Origin: Flavobacterium sp.
GTDB taxonomy: Bacteria; Bacteroidota; Bacteroidia; Flavobacteriales; Flavobacteriaceae
NCBI GenBank assembly: GCA_026390995.1
Contig: JAPLEX010000034.1
Location: 1-59,624 of the forward strand
DNA length: 59,624 nt
Direction: 5' to 3'
Part shown: positions 46,331-54,942 of the stretch, piece after piece
Layout: each line of letters opens with the position of its first letter
How positions within the stretch are numbered: position 1 is the first letter of the stretch
The notes under the pieces: model-generated
The model's input: only the letters and a program-made list of their open reading frames with translations
What the model was told of the DNA's origin: nothing
Database searches by the model: none
Translations under genes and position numbers: made by a program

Positions 46331-46720
46331 ATGAGCAGTATTTTTAGTAAAAGTATCGCCGGAGAAATTCCCTGTTACCGCATCGCCGAAGACGAAAACT
46401 ACTTGGCTTTTCTCGATGTAAACCCCAATGCCAAAGGGCATACGTTGTGTATCCCAAAACAAGAAATCAATAAACTATTTGACCTCCAAGACCAAGCCTA
46501 TTTGGGCTTGATGGCATTTGCCAAGAAAGTGGCCGTTGCCCTCGAGAAGACAGTGCCGTGCAAACGCATTGGTATGGCAGTCATTGGACTTGAAGTGCCG
46601 CATGCGCACGTGCATTTGATTCCCTTAAACGAGATGGATGAAATGCGTTTTCAAAACAAAGTGAGCCTGTCACCAGAAGAATTTATCGCCTTGGCCCAGG
46701 CCATACAGGCAAATTTATAA
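46331..46720 (+). CDS. HIT family nucleotide-binding protein
   Basis: A 129-residue HINT-like protein with the histidine triad HAHVHLIP near residue 95 and the N-terminal SIFSKSIAGEIPCYRIAED. It hydrolyses nucleotide-phosphoramidates or related substrates. Typically found directly after greA in this group. Confidence 0.9.
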   Translation: MSSIFSKSIAGEIPCYRIAEDENYLAFLDVNPNAKGHTLCIPKQEINKLFDLQDQAYLGLMAFAKKVAVALEKTVPCKRIGMAVIGLEVPHAHVHLIPLNEMDEMRFQNKVSLSPEEFIALAQAIQANL

Positions 46721-46734
46721 GACAAATAAACCGA

Positions 46735-46772
46735 ACATCCCCAGTTGTAATTTTTCAAGTGGGGATTTTTTA
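46735..46772 (+). terminator. Terminator after greA-HIT
   Basis: ATCCCCAGTTG (46737-46747) pairs with CAAGTGGGGAT (46756-46766) with one mismatch, then TTTTTATT. The next ATG (46781) is only about 10 nt beyond the T run. Confidence 0.8.
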
Positions 46773-46780
46773 TTGCTAGT

Positions 46781-47935
46781 ATGAAAAACCTACTGTATTA
46801 TTTTGTGCTCTTGTTAGTTGGTTCAATCCAAGCCCAGTCCATGCAGGAAGTAGGGAACAAGATGGATCAGTTACCAATAAGCCAAACGCAATCTATTTCG
46901 GCTATTGCTAGCTATATTACCAGCCAATTTACCGCCGAAGACGATAAAATTGCGGCAGTATATTATTGGACAGCGCATGCTATTCGGTACGATTTGCCCG
47001 GCAGCACCAATGGACAATACGACACGCAAACTTCGCCCGAAAAAGTCCAATCGGCGCTCAGTAGCCGCAAAGGGGTGTGCATGCATTATGCGGAGGTGTT
47101 TAAAGCCCTTGCTATTGCTTGTGGAATTCCCGTCGAATTGGTTTCGGGCTACACCAAACAATATGGTAAAATAAGTACCCAAACCCACCAATGGTGTGCG
47201 GCCAAACTCAACGGGAAATGGGAGTTGTTTGATCCCACTTGGGGTGCCGGAGTTGTGGTCGAGAATCAGTACCAAGAAAAATTTGATCTCTATTATTTTC
47301 GAACCAATCCCACCAATTTAATTCAATCGCACTATCCGTTTGAATACCTCTGGCAATTGGTTGCCAATCCGTTGAGTCCGGAGCAATTTAAGCGCAACGA
47401 AATTGGACCGCAAGGGCCTAAAATTACTTGTAATCCGGCGGTAGAGATTGAGGCCTTTTTGGCCATGTCTGAAGTTGAAAAATCAAAAACGACTTTAAAC
47501 CATATGCAGACGATGGGGGTTATAAACGGGATGTTGCGCACTGAAGAAGCCTTTTTGAAACGAGAAATTAGCTATTTTGGACTCAATTCAACTTCCGACA
47601 AATTGAGTCAGTTGGTGGATGATTTTAATGCCAGTATATCTGCTTTTAACAAAATAGTACTGTTTCGCAATGCGCAATTTAAACCGGCTATTTCAGACGA
47701 GGAATTAGTAGCCATTGTGCAATTACCATATAACAATTTTACACAGGCTTATACTAGTTTACTGACTTTAAAAGAGGTAGATCGCGCCTTAGCAGGAGAA
47801 GTGAATGGCTTGAAAAAATCATTTGCTTCTACCAAAAAAGCATGGGAAGTACAGTTGGCATTTGTACAATTGTATGTAACTACTGCTCCGGCTGATCGCG
47901 AACAATTATTTTACAAAACCACCCGCGCCCGCTAA
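46781..47935 (+). CDS. Secreted transglutaminase-like domain protein
   Basis: A 384-residue exported protein (signal MKNLLYYFVLLLVGSIQAQ). The transglutaminase/protease-like core has the triad Cys100 (GVCMHYAEVF), His136 (QTHQWCAAKL) and Asp151 (ELFDPTWGAG). The C-terminal ~180 residues are alpha-helical without a recognised family. It may cleave or crosslink envelope proteins, but there is no direct evidence. It sits right after the greA-HIT terminator with no obvious promoter and overlaps the convergent histidine kinase by 4 nt. Confidence 0.85.
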   Translation: MKNLLYYFVLLLVGSIQAQSMQEVGNKMDQLPISQTQSISAIASYITSQFTAEDDKIAAVYYWTAHAIRYDLPGSTNGQYDTQTSPEKVQSALSSRKGVCMHYAEVFKALAIACGIPVELVSGYTKQYGKISTQTHQWCAAKLNGKWELFDPTWGAGVVVENQYQEKFDLYYFRTNPTNLIQSHYPFEYLWQLVANPLSPEQFKRNEIGPQGPKITCNPAVEIEAFLAMSEVEKSKTTLNHMQTMGVINGMLRTEEAFLKREISYFGLNSTSDKLSQLVDDFNASISAFNKIVLFRNAQFKPAISDEELVAIVQLPYNNFTQAYTSLLTLKEVDRALAGEVNGLKKSFASTKKAWEVQLAFVQLYVTTAPADREQLFYKTTRAR

Positions 47936-49080
47936 GTAATTTTGTAGGAAATCTGAATGGTTGTTCCTTTACCTACCTCAGATTCAATTACTTTGATTTT
48001 GCCTTTGTGGTAATCTTGCACAATGCGTTTGGTTAAGGATAGCCCCAAGCCCCATCCTCTTTTTTTGGTGGTAAAGCCGGGTTCAAACACTTGGGTAAAT
48101 TGATTTTTTGGAATGCCTTTTCCGGTGTCACTTACTTTTATTTTCACCACCTTGCCTTCGGTTTCTATGCTAACTTTCAAGGAACCTTTGCCTTTCATGG
48201 CGTCGATGGCATTTTTTACTAAATTTTCAATCGTCCAGCTGTGCAAGGCGGCATTGAGTGGGAGGTATATCTTTTCGTTGGGCGCTTCAAATGAAAACGT
48301 GACTTGTTGCGAAAAACGGGCTTGCAAATAGGCATACGAATCGGCTGTTTCCTGCACCAAATCTAAGGTTTCCAATACGGGCTTGGAGCCAATTTTAGAA
48401 AAACGATCGGCTATGGTTTGCAGCCGAACAATGTCTTTTTCCATCTCGGCAACCGAAGAGGTATCTAGCGGAACGGTTTTCATGAGCTCCAGCCAGCCAA
48501 TTAAAGAGGATAAAGGCGTGCCAATTTGGTGTGCGGTTTCTTTGGCCATTCCGGCCCACAATTTGTTTTGCGTGGCCATTTTGGTGCTTTTGTAAAAGGT
48601 GTACACCAATGCCCCAAACAGCACAATAATAAGCAACAAGGCTATGGGGTAATATTTTAATTTGTTTATCAAGGACGAGTTTCCGTAATACAAATATTGA
48701 AATTTTCCGGGACCAATTTCTAATTTAATGGGTTCGTTTTGCTTTTTGAAAGTAGCTAAAATCACTTTGGCTTGAACCGTGTCATTCAAAATACTCCCGT
48801 CAAAATTATTGACTTTTATAATTTGATTATTTTGATCTGTTAAAATTATAGGAATGGCATTGGGCTTTGTGATAACTTCAGTTGCTAGGGTTATATCGAC
48901 ATTTGCATCAGAACTGTTAATTGTTTTTTGTGCTTGCGCCCACAATTCCATTTTTAGCCGCTCTTCGTTTTTAAAAAAATTAAAAAACTCATAGGTATTC
49001 CACAAAATCAAGCTGATGATGACAAAGGAACCCAAAATGAGTGCCCACCGAATGAGGTCTTTGTGTTTGCTAAACTGCAT
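47932..49080 (-). CDS. Sensor histidine kinase
   Basis: A 382-residue membrane kinase, start set at 49080 (MQFSKHKDLIRWALILG). Two transmembrane segments (~10-28 and ~145-165) bracket a periplasmic sensor region of ~115 residues. H-box: KETAHQIGTPLSSLIGW. ATPase: N-box ENLVKNAIDAMKG, G1 VSDTGKGIP, G2 WGLGLSLTKRI. No response-regulator gene is nearby, so it is an orphan kinase whose stimulus is unknown. Confidence 0.9.
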   Translation of the reverse strand: MQFSKHKDLIRWALILGSFVIISLILWNTYEFFNFFKNEERLKMELWAQAQKTINSSDANVDITLATEVITKPNAIPIILTDQNNQIIKVNNFDGSILNDTVQAKVILATFKKQNEPIKLEIGPGKFQYLYYGNSSLINKLKYYPIALLLIIVLFGALVYTFYKSTKMATQNKLWAGMAKETAHQIGTPLSSLIGWLELMKTVPLDTSSVAEMEKDIVRLQTIADRFSKIGSKPVLETLDLVQETADSYAYLQARFSQQVTFSFEAPNEKIYLPLNAALHSWTIENLVKNAIDAMKGKGSLKVSIETEGKVVKIKVSDTGKGIPKNQFTQVFEPGFTTKKRGWGLGLSLTKRIVQDYHKGKIKVIESEVGKGTTIQISYKIT

Positions 49081-49195
49081 AGATTTAATTTGTGGCATAA
49101 ATATACTTAAATCGAATGCGAATCCACGCTATTAATTGTTGAAAAATAGCTTCACTTTATGGAGAAGAAATTGAAAATTAAGACCGCAAGTTTTC

Positions 49196-49203
49196 TATTT
49201 TTG
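49196..49203 (+). promoter_or_regulatory. -7 element (TATTTTTG) of the flavin reductase gene
   Basis: An exact TAnnTTTG match 14 nt before the ATG at 49218, with a TTG at 49171-49173 (22-nt spacing, slightly long). Confidence 0.5.
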
Positions 49204-49217
49204 TGTAAATTCAACCC

Positions 49218-50082
49218 ATGTTAAGCATCAACCCACACGACTTGTCTTCGGCCCAATTGCAAGCTTATTTGCAGAGCGCTGTGGCGCCCCGACCGATTGC
49301 ATTTGCCAGTACGATGAACAGCAAAGGGCAGCCCAATTTGTCGCCCTTTAGTTTTTTTAATGTGTTTAGTGCCAATCCACCTATTTTGATTTTTTCGCCT
49401 GCGCGTAGAGTGCGCGACAATTCAATTAAACACACCTTGTTAAATGTGCAGGAATTACAAGAAGTGGTGATTAATGTGGTTGATTACGCCATGGTGCAGC
49501 AAATGTCCTTGTCGAGCAGTGAATATGCCGAAGGCGTAAATGAGTTTGTCAAAGCCGGTCTAACACCCATCCCGTCAATGCTCGTATCGAGTAAAAGAAG
49601 CGCCGGTGCAATTTGAATGTAAAGTAAATGAAATCATCGCCCTAGGAAATCAAGGAGGCGCTGGCAATTTGGTGATTTGTGAGGTGCTCAAAATACATAT
49701 TAGTGAAGCCATCATAGACGAAAAAGGGGCTATTATTCAAGAGAAATTAGACCTGGTTGCCCGCTTGGGAGGCAATTGGTACAGCCGAGCTAATGTTGGA
49801 CTTTTCGAAGTGCCTAAGCCACTCACTACCTTAGGAATTGGTGTGGATGCCATACCAGACTTCATTAAAAACAGCGGCTTGTTTTCTGGCAATGATTTGG
49901 GTTTATTAGCCAATGTTGCTGCGTTGCCAAGCCCAGAAGAAGTTGTTATATTTGTTAAAGAAAATTTTGAACTCAAAGCGGTTTTAAGCGCCGATGAACC
50001 GATAAAACAATTGCAATTGGCGCTCCGTTATTTGCATTCAAACGAAGTAGAATCGGCTTGGAAAGTACTTTTAGCACAGTAA
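49218..50082 (+). pseudogene. Flavin reductase family (FMN-binding split-barrel) protein, frameshifted by an apparent ~8-nt deletion
   Basis: Two frames form one protein. The first (to 49586) holds APRPIAFASTMNSKGQPNLS, FFNVFSANPPILIFSPARR and DNSIKHTLLNVQEL, the FMN-binding half. After TPIPSMLV the frame is lost. The second frame resumes at 49588 with RVKEAPVQFECKVNEIIALG and runs to 50082. Relatives have about three more residues at the joint (a KPP-like stretch), so roughly 8 nt are missing at 49586-49588. Such proteins reduce or use flavin, often in oxidoreductase systems. Followed 31 nt later by the DUF3127 gene. Confidence 0.85.
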
Positions 50083-50113
50083 AATAAAATTAGAAATCTA
50101 TAAAATTGAACCC

Positions 50114-50497
50114 ATGGAAGTAGCAGGAAAAATCAAAGTAATTAATGCCGAACAACAAGTAAGCGCCACATTTCGTAAAAGAGAATTAGTAGTCACTACC
50201 GATGAGCAGTATCCACAGCACATTATGGTTGAGTTTACCCAAGACAAATGTGATTTGCTCAACAATTATAAAGCCGGAGAGGCCGTAAAAGTTTCCATCA
50301 ATTTACGCGGTCGCGAATGGATCAACCAACAAGGGGAAGCCAAATATTTTAACAGCATCCAAGGGTGGAGAATTGAGCGTTTGCAAGATGCCGGAAGTGT
50401 ACCAACATCAGCGCCAAATGCAACAGCACCTGAAACGCCAGTTTTCCCTACAGCACCAAGCTTTACAGAAGAAGACCACGACGATTTGCCGTTCTAA
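50114..50497 (+). CDS. DUF3127 protein with an SSB-like acidic tail
   Basis: A 127-residue protein with an OB-like core: MEVAGKIKVINAEQQVSATF, RELVVTTDEQYPQHIMVEF, VKVSINLRGREWINQQGE. A flexible Pro/Ala-rich linker follows, then the tail EEDHDDLPF, nearly the same as the SSB tail ENDLPF at 30119. It matches DUF3127. The fold and tail suggest single-stranded nucleic acid binding and recruitment of the same partners as SSB; this is inference. Confidence 0.8.
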   Translation: MEVAGKIKVINAEQQVSATFRKRELVVTTDEQYPQHIMVEFTQDKCDLLNNYKAGEAVKVSINLRGREWINQQGEAKYFNSIQGWRIERLQDAGSVPTSAPNATAPETPVFPTAPSFTEEDHDDLPF

Positions 50498-50585
50498 TCT
50501 GTTAATTAACTATTCTTAATAAAATATGAATTTAGAAAGTTGAGTGTATGCATTCAATTTTCTAAATTCTTTTGTTTTACAACCC

Positions 50586-51224
50586 ATGCAATTTTTAACC
50601 AAATTTCTTTATTTTCCTCCTGTCGAAGAAGCTTCGCAAGAAGGCATTTTGGCAGTGGGTGGCGATTTGTCAGTGGAGCGCTTGCTCTTGGCCTACAAAA
50701 ACGGAATTTTCCCTTGGTTTAATGCCGATGAACCTATTTTGTGGTGGGCGCCTCCACAACGCATGGTCGTAGCTCCTGCTATCTATAGCGCTCCCAAAAG
50801 TTTGCGGAATATTATCAATCAAAATAAATTTCAAATTACCTTCAATCAGAATTTTTACGAAGTAATTCGAAACTGCCAGCAAATTGAGCGAACGGGCCAA
50901 GACGGCACTTGGATAACCGAAGCTATTATATCGTCATATTGTGAATTGCATCGATTGGGACATGCCAAATCAATTGAGGTCTGGCAAAATGGAGACTTAG
51001 TTGGCGGGTTGTACGGCGTAGATTTGGGTCACGTTTTTTGTGGCGAAAGCATGTTTTCTAAAGTGCCCAATGCCAGTAAAGTGGGCTTTGCGTGGCTGGT
51101 GAATTACCTTAAGGAAAACAATTACCTCTTGTTGGATTGCCAAGTCTACAACGACCATTTGCATTTATTGGGCGGAGTTGAAATTAGTCGGGATAATTTT
51201 ATGAAAATTCTTCAGGCCTACTAA
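50586..51224 (+). CDS. aat: Leucyl/phenylalanyl-tRNA--protein transferase
   Basis: A 212-residue enzyme (start at 50586, MQFLTKFLYFPPVEEA, the usual N-terminus) that adds Leu or Phe to the N-terminus of proteins, marking them for the ClpS/ClpAP N-degron pathway. Signatures: GILAVGGDLSVERLLLAY, IFPWFNADEPILWWAPPQR, GLYGVDLGHVFCGESMFS. Convergent with tag. Confidence 0.93.
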   Translation: MQFLTKFLYFPPVEEASQEGILAVGGDLSVERLLLAYKNGIFPWFNADEPILWWAPPQRMVVAPAIYSAPKSLRNIINQNKFQITFNQNFYEVIRNCQQIERTGQDGTWITEAIISSYCELHRLGHAKSIEVWQNGDLVGGLYGVDLGHVFCGESMFSKVPNASKVGFAWLVNYLKENNYLLLDCQVYNDHLHLLGGVEISRDNFMKILQAY

Positions 51225-51227
51225 ATT

Positions 51228-51791
51228 TCACGAACTTCTTTTCCAACACGAAAGCAAATGATCGTTTACCATGCCGGTTGCTTGCAGGTGCGCATATACA
51301 ACCGTAGTTCCTACAAATTTAAAGCCGCGTTTTTTCAAATCTTTGCTCACGGCATCCGAGATTGGGGTAGTCGCCGGAATTTCTTTTAGCGTTTGCCAAT
51401 GATTTACTATAGGCTGACCGCCTGTGAATTGCCATATGTATTTGGAGAAACTACCAAATTCGCCTTGCACCTGCATAAAAGCTTGCGCATTGCTGATGGT
51501 CGCTCTGATTTTTAATTGGTTGCGAATAATCCCTGCATCTTGAAGCAGTTCTTGTACTTTATCTTCGGCATAGCCCCCGATTTTCACATAATCAAATCGA
51601 TCAAAAGCCACCCTAAAATTTTCCCTTTTTTTTAATATGGTGTGCCAACTCAATCCGGCTTGAAAGGTTTCCAGTATCAGGAATTCAAATAGTGTGGCAT
51701 CATCATATACTGGATTTCCCCATTCTTGGTCGTGGTAATTTCGGTAGAGGTCATCTTTTTCGCACCATCCACAGCGGACTTTAGTTTTCAT
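51228..51791 (-). CDS. tag: DNA-3-methyladenine glycosylase I
   Basis: A 187-residue repair enzyme removing 3-methyladenine. Zinc and fold signatures: RCGWCEKDDLYRNYHDQEWG at the N-terminus, LILETFQAGLSWHTILKKR, FVGTTVVYAHLQATGMVNDH near the end. The gene start overlaps the end of the preceding transporter gene by 11 nt, so the pair is cotranscribed. Confidence 0.93.
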   Translation of the reverse strand: MKTKVRCGWCEKDDLYRNYHDQEWGNPVYDDATLFEFLILETFQAGLSWHTILKKRENFRVAFDRFDYVKIGGYAEDKVQELLQDAGIIRNQLKIRATISNAQAFMQVQGEFGSFSKYIWQFTGGQPIVNHWQTLKEIPATTPISDAVSKDLKKRGFKFVGTTVVYAHLQATGMVNDHLLSCWKRSS

Positions 51792-52440
51792 CTTGGTCTT
51801 TTTTAAGCTGCTTTTCGATTACGGCATGCCCCACATAAATTAATGGAGTCAAGGCTATGGCAATAACCAATTTTACGAAATAGCCAGCCAAAGCAGAGGT
51901 TATATAAACTTCGGTTGTCATTTTACCGGTGAGCCAAAAGGCAATTCCCAATACAATAAACGTATCAAACAACTGAGAAATTACGGTTGATCCGGTGCTG
52001 CGCAACCAGATCATCTTTTTGCCGGTTCTGTTTTTGAAAAAGTGAAAGATGGTCACATCGATCAACTGCGAAACCATAAAGGCGGTAATGCTACCCACGA
52101 TGATCCACATGCTCTGGCCAAAAACCGCCGTAAATTGAGCATCGGTAACCAAACCAGCGCCTTGCACAGCCGGAATTTTTAAGGCAAAATACAAGAGAAT
52201 AAAACAATAGGAAATTAATCCCGCGGTAATCAAGGATAGTTTTTTTACCCCTTTTACCCCAAAATAATCATTGATTAAATCGGTGGTGATAAATACAATG
52301 GGCCAGGGCAATACACCCACACTCATTACATAAGGCCCAATGTGAATGAGTTTGCCGCCAATGAGTTCGGCCACTACGGCATTGGTAATAAAAATACCTG
52401 CTAGTACTATATAGACAATGTCTTTTTTGGATTGAAACAT
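51781..52440 (-). CDS. Queuosine-precursor transporter (VUT/YhhQ family)
   Basis: A 219-residue membrane protein with about six helices. Signatures: NAVVAELIGGKLIHIGP, PWPIVFITTDLINDYFG, and VDVTIF-like SQLIDVTIFHFFKN followed by WLRSTGSTVISQLFDTFIV. The family imports preQ0/preQ1 for queuosine tRNA modification. It overlaps tag downstream; its function is not linked to tag. Confidence 0.88.
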   Translation of the reverse strand: MFQSKKDIVYIVLAGIFITNAVVAELIGGKLIHIGPYVMSVGVLPWPIVFITTDLINDYFGVKGVKKLSLITAGLISYCFILLYFALKIPAVQGAGLVTDAQFTAVFGQSMWIIVGSITAFMVSQLIDVTIFHFFKNRTGKKMIWLRSTGSTVISQLFDTFIVLGIAFWLTGKMTTEVYITSALAGYFVKLVIAIALTPLIYVGHAVIEKQLKKDQDEN

Positions 52441-52462
52441 AAAACGAAATGTATTAATATAA

Positions 52463-52491
52463 AAAAACCTCTACAAAAGTAGAGGTTTTTG
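52463..52491 (-). terminator. Terminator of the exported-protein cluster
   Basis: AAACCTCTAC pairs perfectly with GTAGAGGTTT around AAAA (52466-52489), flanked by A and T runs. It lies just after the last gene of the cluster in the minus direction and also faces the transporter gene. Confidence 0.85.
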
Positions 52492-52511
52492 TTTTTGAAT
52501 TGAAGGGTTTT

Positions 52512-53474
52512 CTACCACCAACCGTATACTTTGTATACCACGTCTGGTTGATTATTCCCGTAAGCCACACCAATGTCGCGAGCGGCTTTGATGGTTGCTT
52601 TTTGGATGTCCACATTGTCTTGTTGTTGTTTCATTTGGAATTTCCATTCGCGTTGATCCAACTCTTTTACACGTTGTGCAATTTTTGAAGACAACACTTG
52701 TGCATCTTTGTAACAAGCTGCTCCTGGCTCAATTTGAGAAAGAATAGCTCCTGCATTTTCAGCACTTGCCAAATCTTGCGCTGCATTCCAAGCGGTTGTA
52801 GCTTCCATCAAACGTTGTTTGCAGGCACGGTCAATTTGTTTTTGGTAGATAGGCGCCACAGCATCCATCGCTTTGTCGTAACAGGCTTTACAAACTTCTG
52901 GCACACTCGTTAATTTCATAATGGCTTCCTCATATTTGTTTTGAGCCGCCATGGTTTGTGCATCTTTCAGGATGAAATCACATTTACTGTTAAAGTATTC
53001 CATGATTTTGGTTTTCCCTTTTTCAATGAATGTTTGGTATACCGGATCTTTTGTTTTCAATCCATTTAATGCCGCGATATAGGCTTTGGTTTCGTTAGTC
53101 CCCACACCTTTCAAGGTTACCGATTGACTCGAAAACAAGGTGCCTTCTAAACCATCTCCAATGTATAAAGTTACTTCTAAGGTATACGCATGCATTGGTG
53201 GTGCAGTAGGCGTAATGTCTTTAGTTAAAACCGATACATTGGTAGTGATAATAAATCGTGAATTAGATGAACCTCCCAATCCATTTGCGGTTGCGATTTG
53301 TGACAATTTGTTGGACAAACTAGCTTTTACGGCAGGAGTTAAACCTTCAATTTGCGCAGGAATATAAGGGGTTAGGGCAATTCGAGCCCCGTCATCCGAT
53401 TTACCTGCTGTGTTTTGTGCTGATGCTGTCATGGACAAACCAAGCACACAGATAGCTAAAAATAACTTTTTCAT
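52512..53474 (-). CDS. Exported protein of unknown function (cluster gene 5)
   Basis: A 320-residue exported protein with signal MKKLFLAICVLGLSMTASAQ. The first ~150 mature residues form a beta-rich domain (RFIITTNVSVLTKDITP, AYTLEVTLYIGDGLEG, SSQSVTLKGVGTNETKAY), faintly like LPP20/CsgG-type lipoproteins. The rest (~165-290) is helical and repeat-like, with paired cysteines (VPEVCKACYDKAMDA; DRACKQRLME; EPGAACYKDAQ), resembling TPR-style helices. The C-terminus ends YGWW. No known family recognised. The last gene of a tightly spaced unit; 12 nt after the previous gene. Confidence 0.75.
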   Translation of the reverse strand: MKKLFLAICVLGLSMTASAQNTAGKSDDGARIALTPYIPAQIEGLTPAVKASLSNKLSQIATANGLGGSSNSRFIITTNVSVLTKDITPTAPPMHAYTLEVTLYIGDGLEGTLFSSQSVTLKGVGTNETKAYIAALNGLKTKDPVYQTFIEKGKTKIMEYFNSKCDFILKDAQTMAAQNKYEEAIMKLTSVPEVCKACYDKAMDAVAPIYQKQIDRACKQRLMEATTAWNAAQDLASAENAGAILSQIEPGAACYKDAQVLSSKIAQRVKELDQREWKFQMKQQQDNVDIQKATIKAARDIGVAYGNNQPDVVYKVYGWW

Positions 53475-53486
53475 AGGTTGTTGATT

Positions 53487-54437
53487 TTATTTTTCACCAA
53501 TAATAATAACTGCTCCACCCAATCCTTTCAAGGTAAGTTTAGCCGTGATTTGGTATTTTTCTTTTAAGAATTTTTGCAAGCCTTTAGCCCAGCCTTTTGT
53601 GTCTTGCGCTTTTCCAGTAGCATCCATTAAGGCGATGCGTACATCTTCAAAATACATTTTGTTTTCAGACGATTCGGTAGTTAGAAATCTACCTTTTACG
53701 GTATTCTCAGAAACCCATTTTTCAATAATTGAACCCAATTCTTCGCCTTCGTATTCTGATTCTAAATCACCTTCAAACGAGTCGAATTTTTTTACTCTCA
53801 AGGTCACTTCTCTTCCTTTTTCAAACATTTCTTCGAAGTGTTTTTGAAGCAATCCGTTAAAGTTGTCCAAGTGAGATAAAACGGCAGTTTCCAACATTAC
53901 AGCTAGTGGTGCGCCAATTAAGTCGTTTCCGGTTCCAGATGCACCCGCCACGTTTTTGTCGGTATAAGCGTCAAAACCAGCCAAGTCAAAAGTCACAGAT
54001 TTTTTAGGTCCAAACGAGTTGATTTTCCAGTTGATCTGCATCCAGATATCGGCTTTGGCTACGCTTTTCAATTTGTCCACCGGGCTTTCGCTAATTCCTG
54101 CTCCCGTTTTACTGGTTGTCATGGCGTTTTCAGCAGCTTCAGATTCGATAGTTTTCAAAACTCGCTCCAAGGATTTCAATTCAAACCCACGGGCAGCCAT
54201 CAATTCACCCAATTTATTCATCACTAACGTCAACTCGGTGTTTTCTTGAACCGCACGTTTATAATCTGGAATTTTCATTTTGGTGCCTTGGTTGTCAAAT
54301 TCCATAAAAAAACCATTAGCAATACACCAGTTATCACTGGGAACTACCATGATTTGCGGTTTTTTTGCTTGTGCAAAAGAGTCAACTGCCACTAAAGCAA
54401 AAAGGGACAGGATTAGATGTTTAAAATTAATTTTCAT
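53487..54437 (-). CDS. Exported DUF6175-like protein (cluster gene 4)
   Basis: A 316-residue exported protein (signal MKINFKHLILSLFALVAVDSFAQ). It begins KPQIMVVPSDNWCIANGFFM and contains AKADIWMQINWKINSFGPKK and LAGFDAYTDKNVAGASGTGN, which I recognise as DUF6175 with moderate confidence. A later region (LRVKKFDSFEGDLESEYEGE) suggests a second alpha/beta domain, and the end reads LTLKGLGGAVIIIGEK. A CsgG/FlgT-like fold is possible. Function unknown. 11 nt downstream of gene 3. Confidence 0.75.
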   Translation of the reverse strand: MKINFKHLILSLFALVAVDSFAQAKKPQIMVVPSDNWCIANGFFMEFDNQGTKMKIPDYKRAVQENTELTLVMNKLGELMAARGFELKSLERVLKTIESEAAENAMTTSKTGAGISESPVDKLKSVAKADIWMQINWKINSFGPKKSVTFDLAGFDAYTDKNVAGASGTGNDLIGAPLAVMLETAVLSHLDNFNGLLQKHFEEMFEKGREVTLRVKKFDSFEGDLESEYEGEELGSIIEKWVSENTVKGRFLTTESSENKMYFEDVRIALMDATGKAQDTKGWAKGLQKFLKEKYQITAKLTLKGLGGAVIIIGEK

Positions 54438-54448
54438 AAGAGTTTTGG

Positions 54449-54931
54449 TTATTGTTTAATAATGTTGTCAGCAATCAATTTGGCTTTTAATTCGGCACGT
54501 AAAATACGAACCACCAAACCATTGGTCACACTTTCAGATGTTTTTTTGCGGTCACGGCTCAGTTTATTTCCGATCCGCTCGTCACGTAAGGACACGAAAT
54601 TTTTGTATTCACCACCATCAGAAAAGAATGCGTTAAAATAGTCTTCGTATTTTTCTTGCGCATTTACTTCAAAAATTAATGGTTTTTGATTGCAATCTTG
54701 TTTGCCTTCACGGATGCCATTAAAAATTACATCACGCATCGCATTCTTTTTGGCTTGTTCCACTGCATCGGCACGATTTCTTCCGTTACCCCATGCTTTC
54801 AAGGTTTGAGAACCGTCTAATTCTACTCCCATACATTCTGTTTTGTAGGAGTAATACCCAGCTGTTTTTTTCTGAGCAGTAGCACTTATCGTAAGCACTA
54901 ACACGACTAAAGTTGCAACTAATTTTTTCAT
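54449..54931 (-). CDS. Small exported protein, paralog of the next upstream gene (cluster gene 3)
   Basis: A 160-residue exported protein (signal MKKLVATLVVLVLTISATAQ). Its core VEQAKKNAMRDVIFNGIREG, then YFNAFFSDGGEYKNFVSL and the C-terminal LKAKLIADNIIKQ, aligns by eye with the upstream neighbour. A single domain of unknown family that resembles the LPP20/CsgG-type alpha-beta modules in having an Ala-rich helix after a strand. 11 nt gaps on both sides. Confidence 0.75.
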   Translation of the reverse strand: MKKLVATLVVLVLTISATAQKKTAGYYSYKTECMGVELDGSQTLKAWGNGRNRADAVEQAKKNAMRDVIFNGIREGKQDCNQKPLIFEVNAQEKYEDYFNAFFSDGGEYKNFVSLRDERIGNKLSRDRKKTSESVTNGLVVRILRAELKAKLIADNIIKQ

Positions 54932-54942
54932 TTTGTTTTGTA

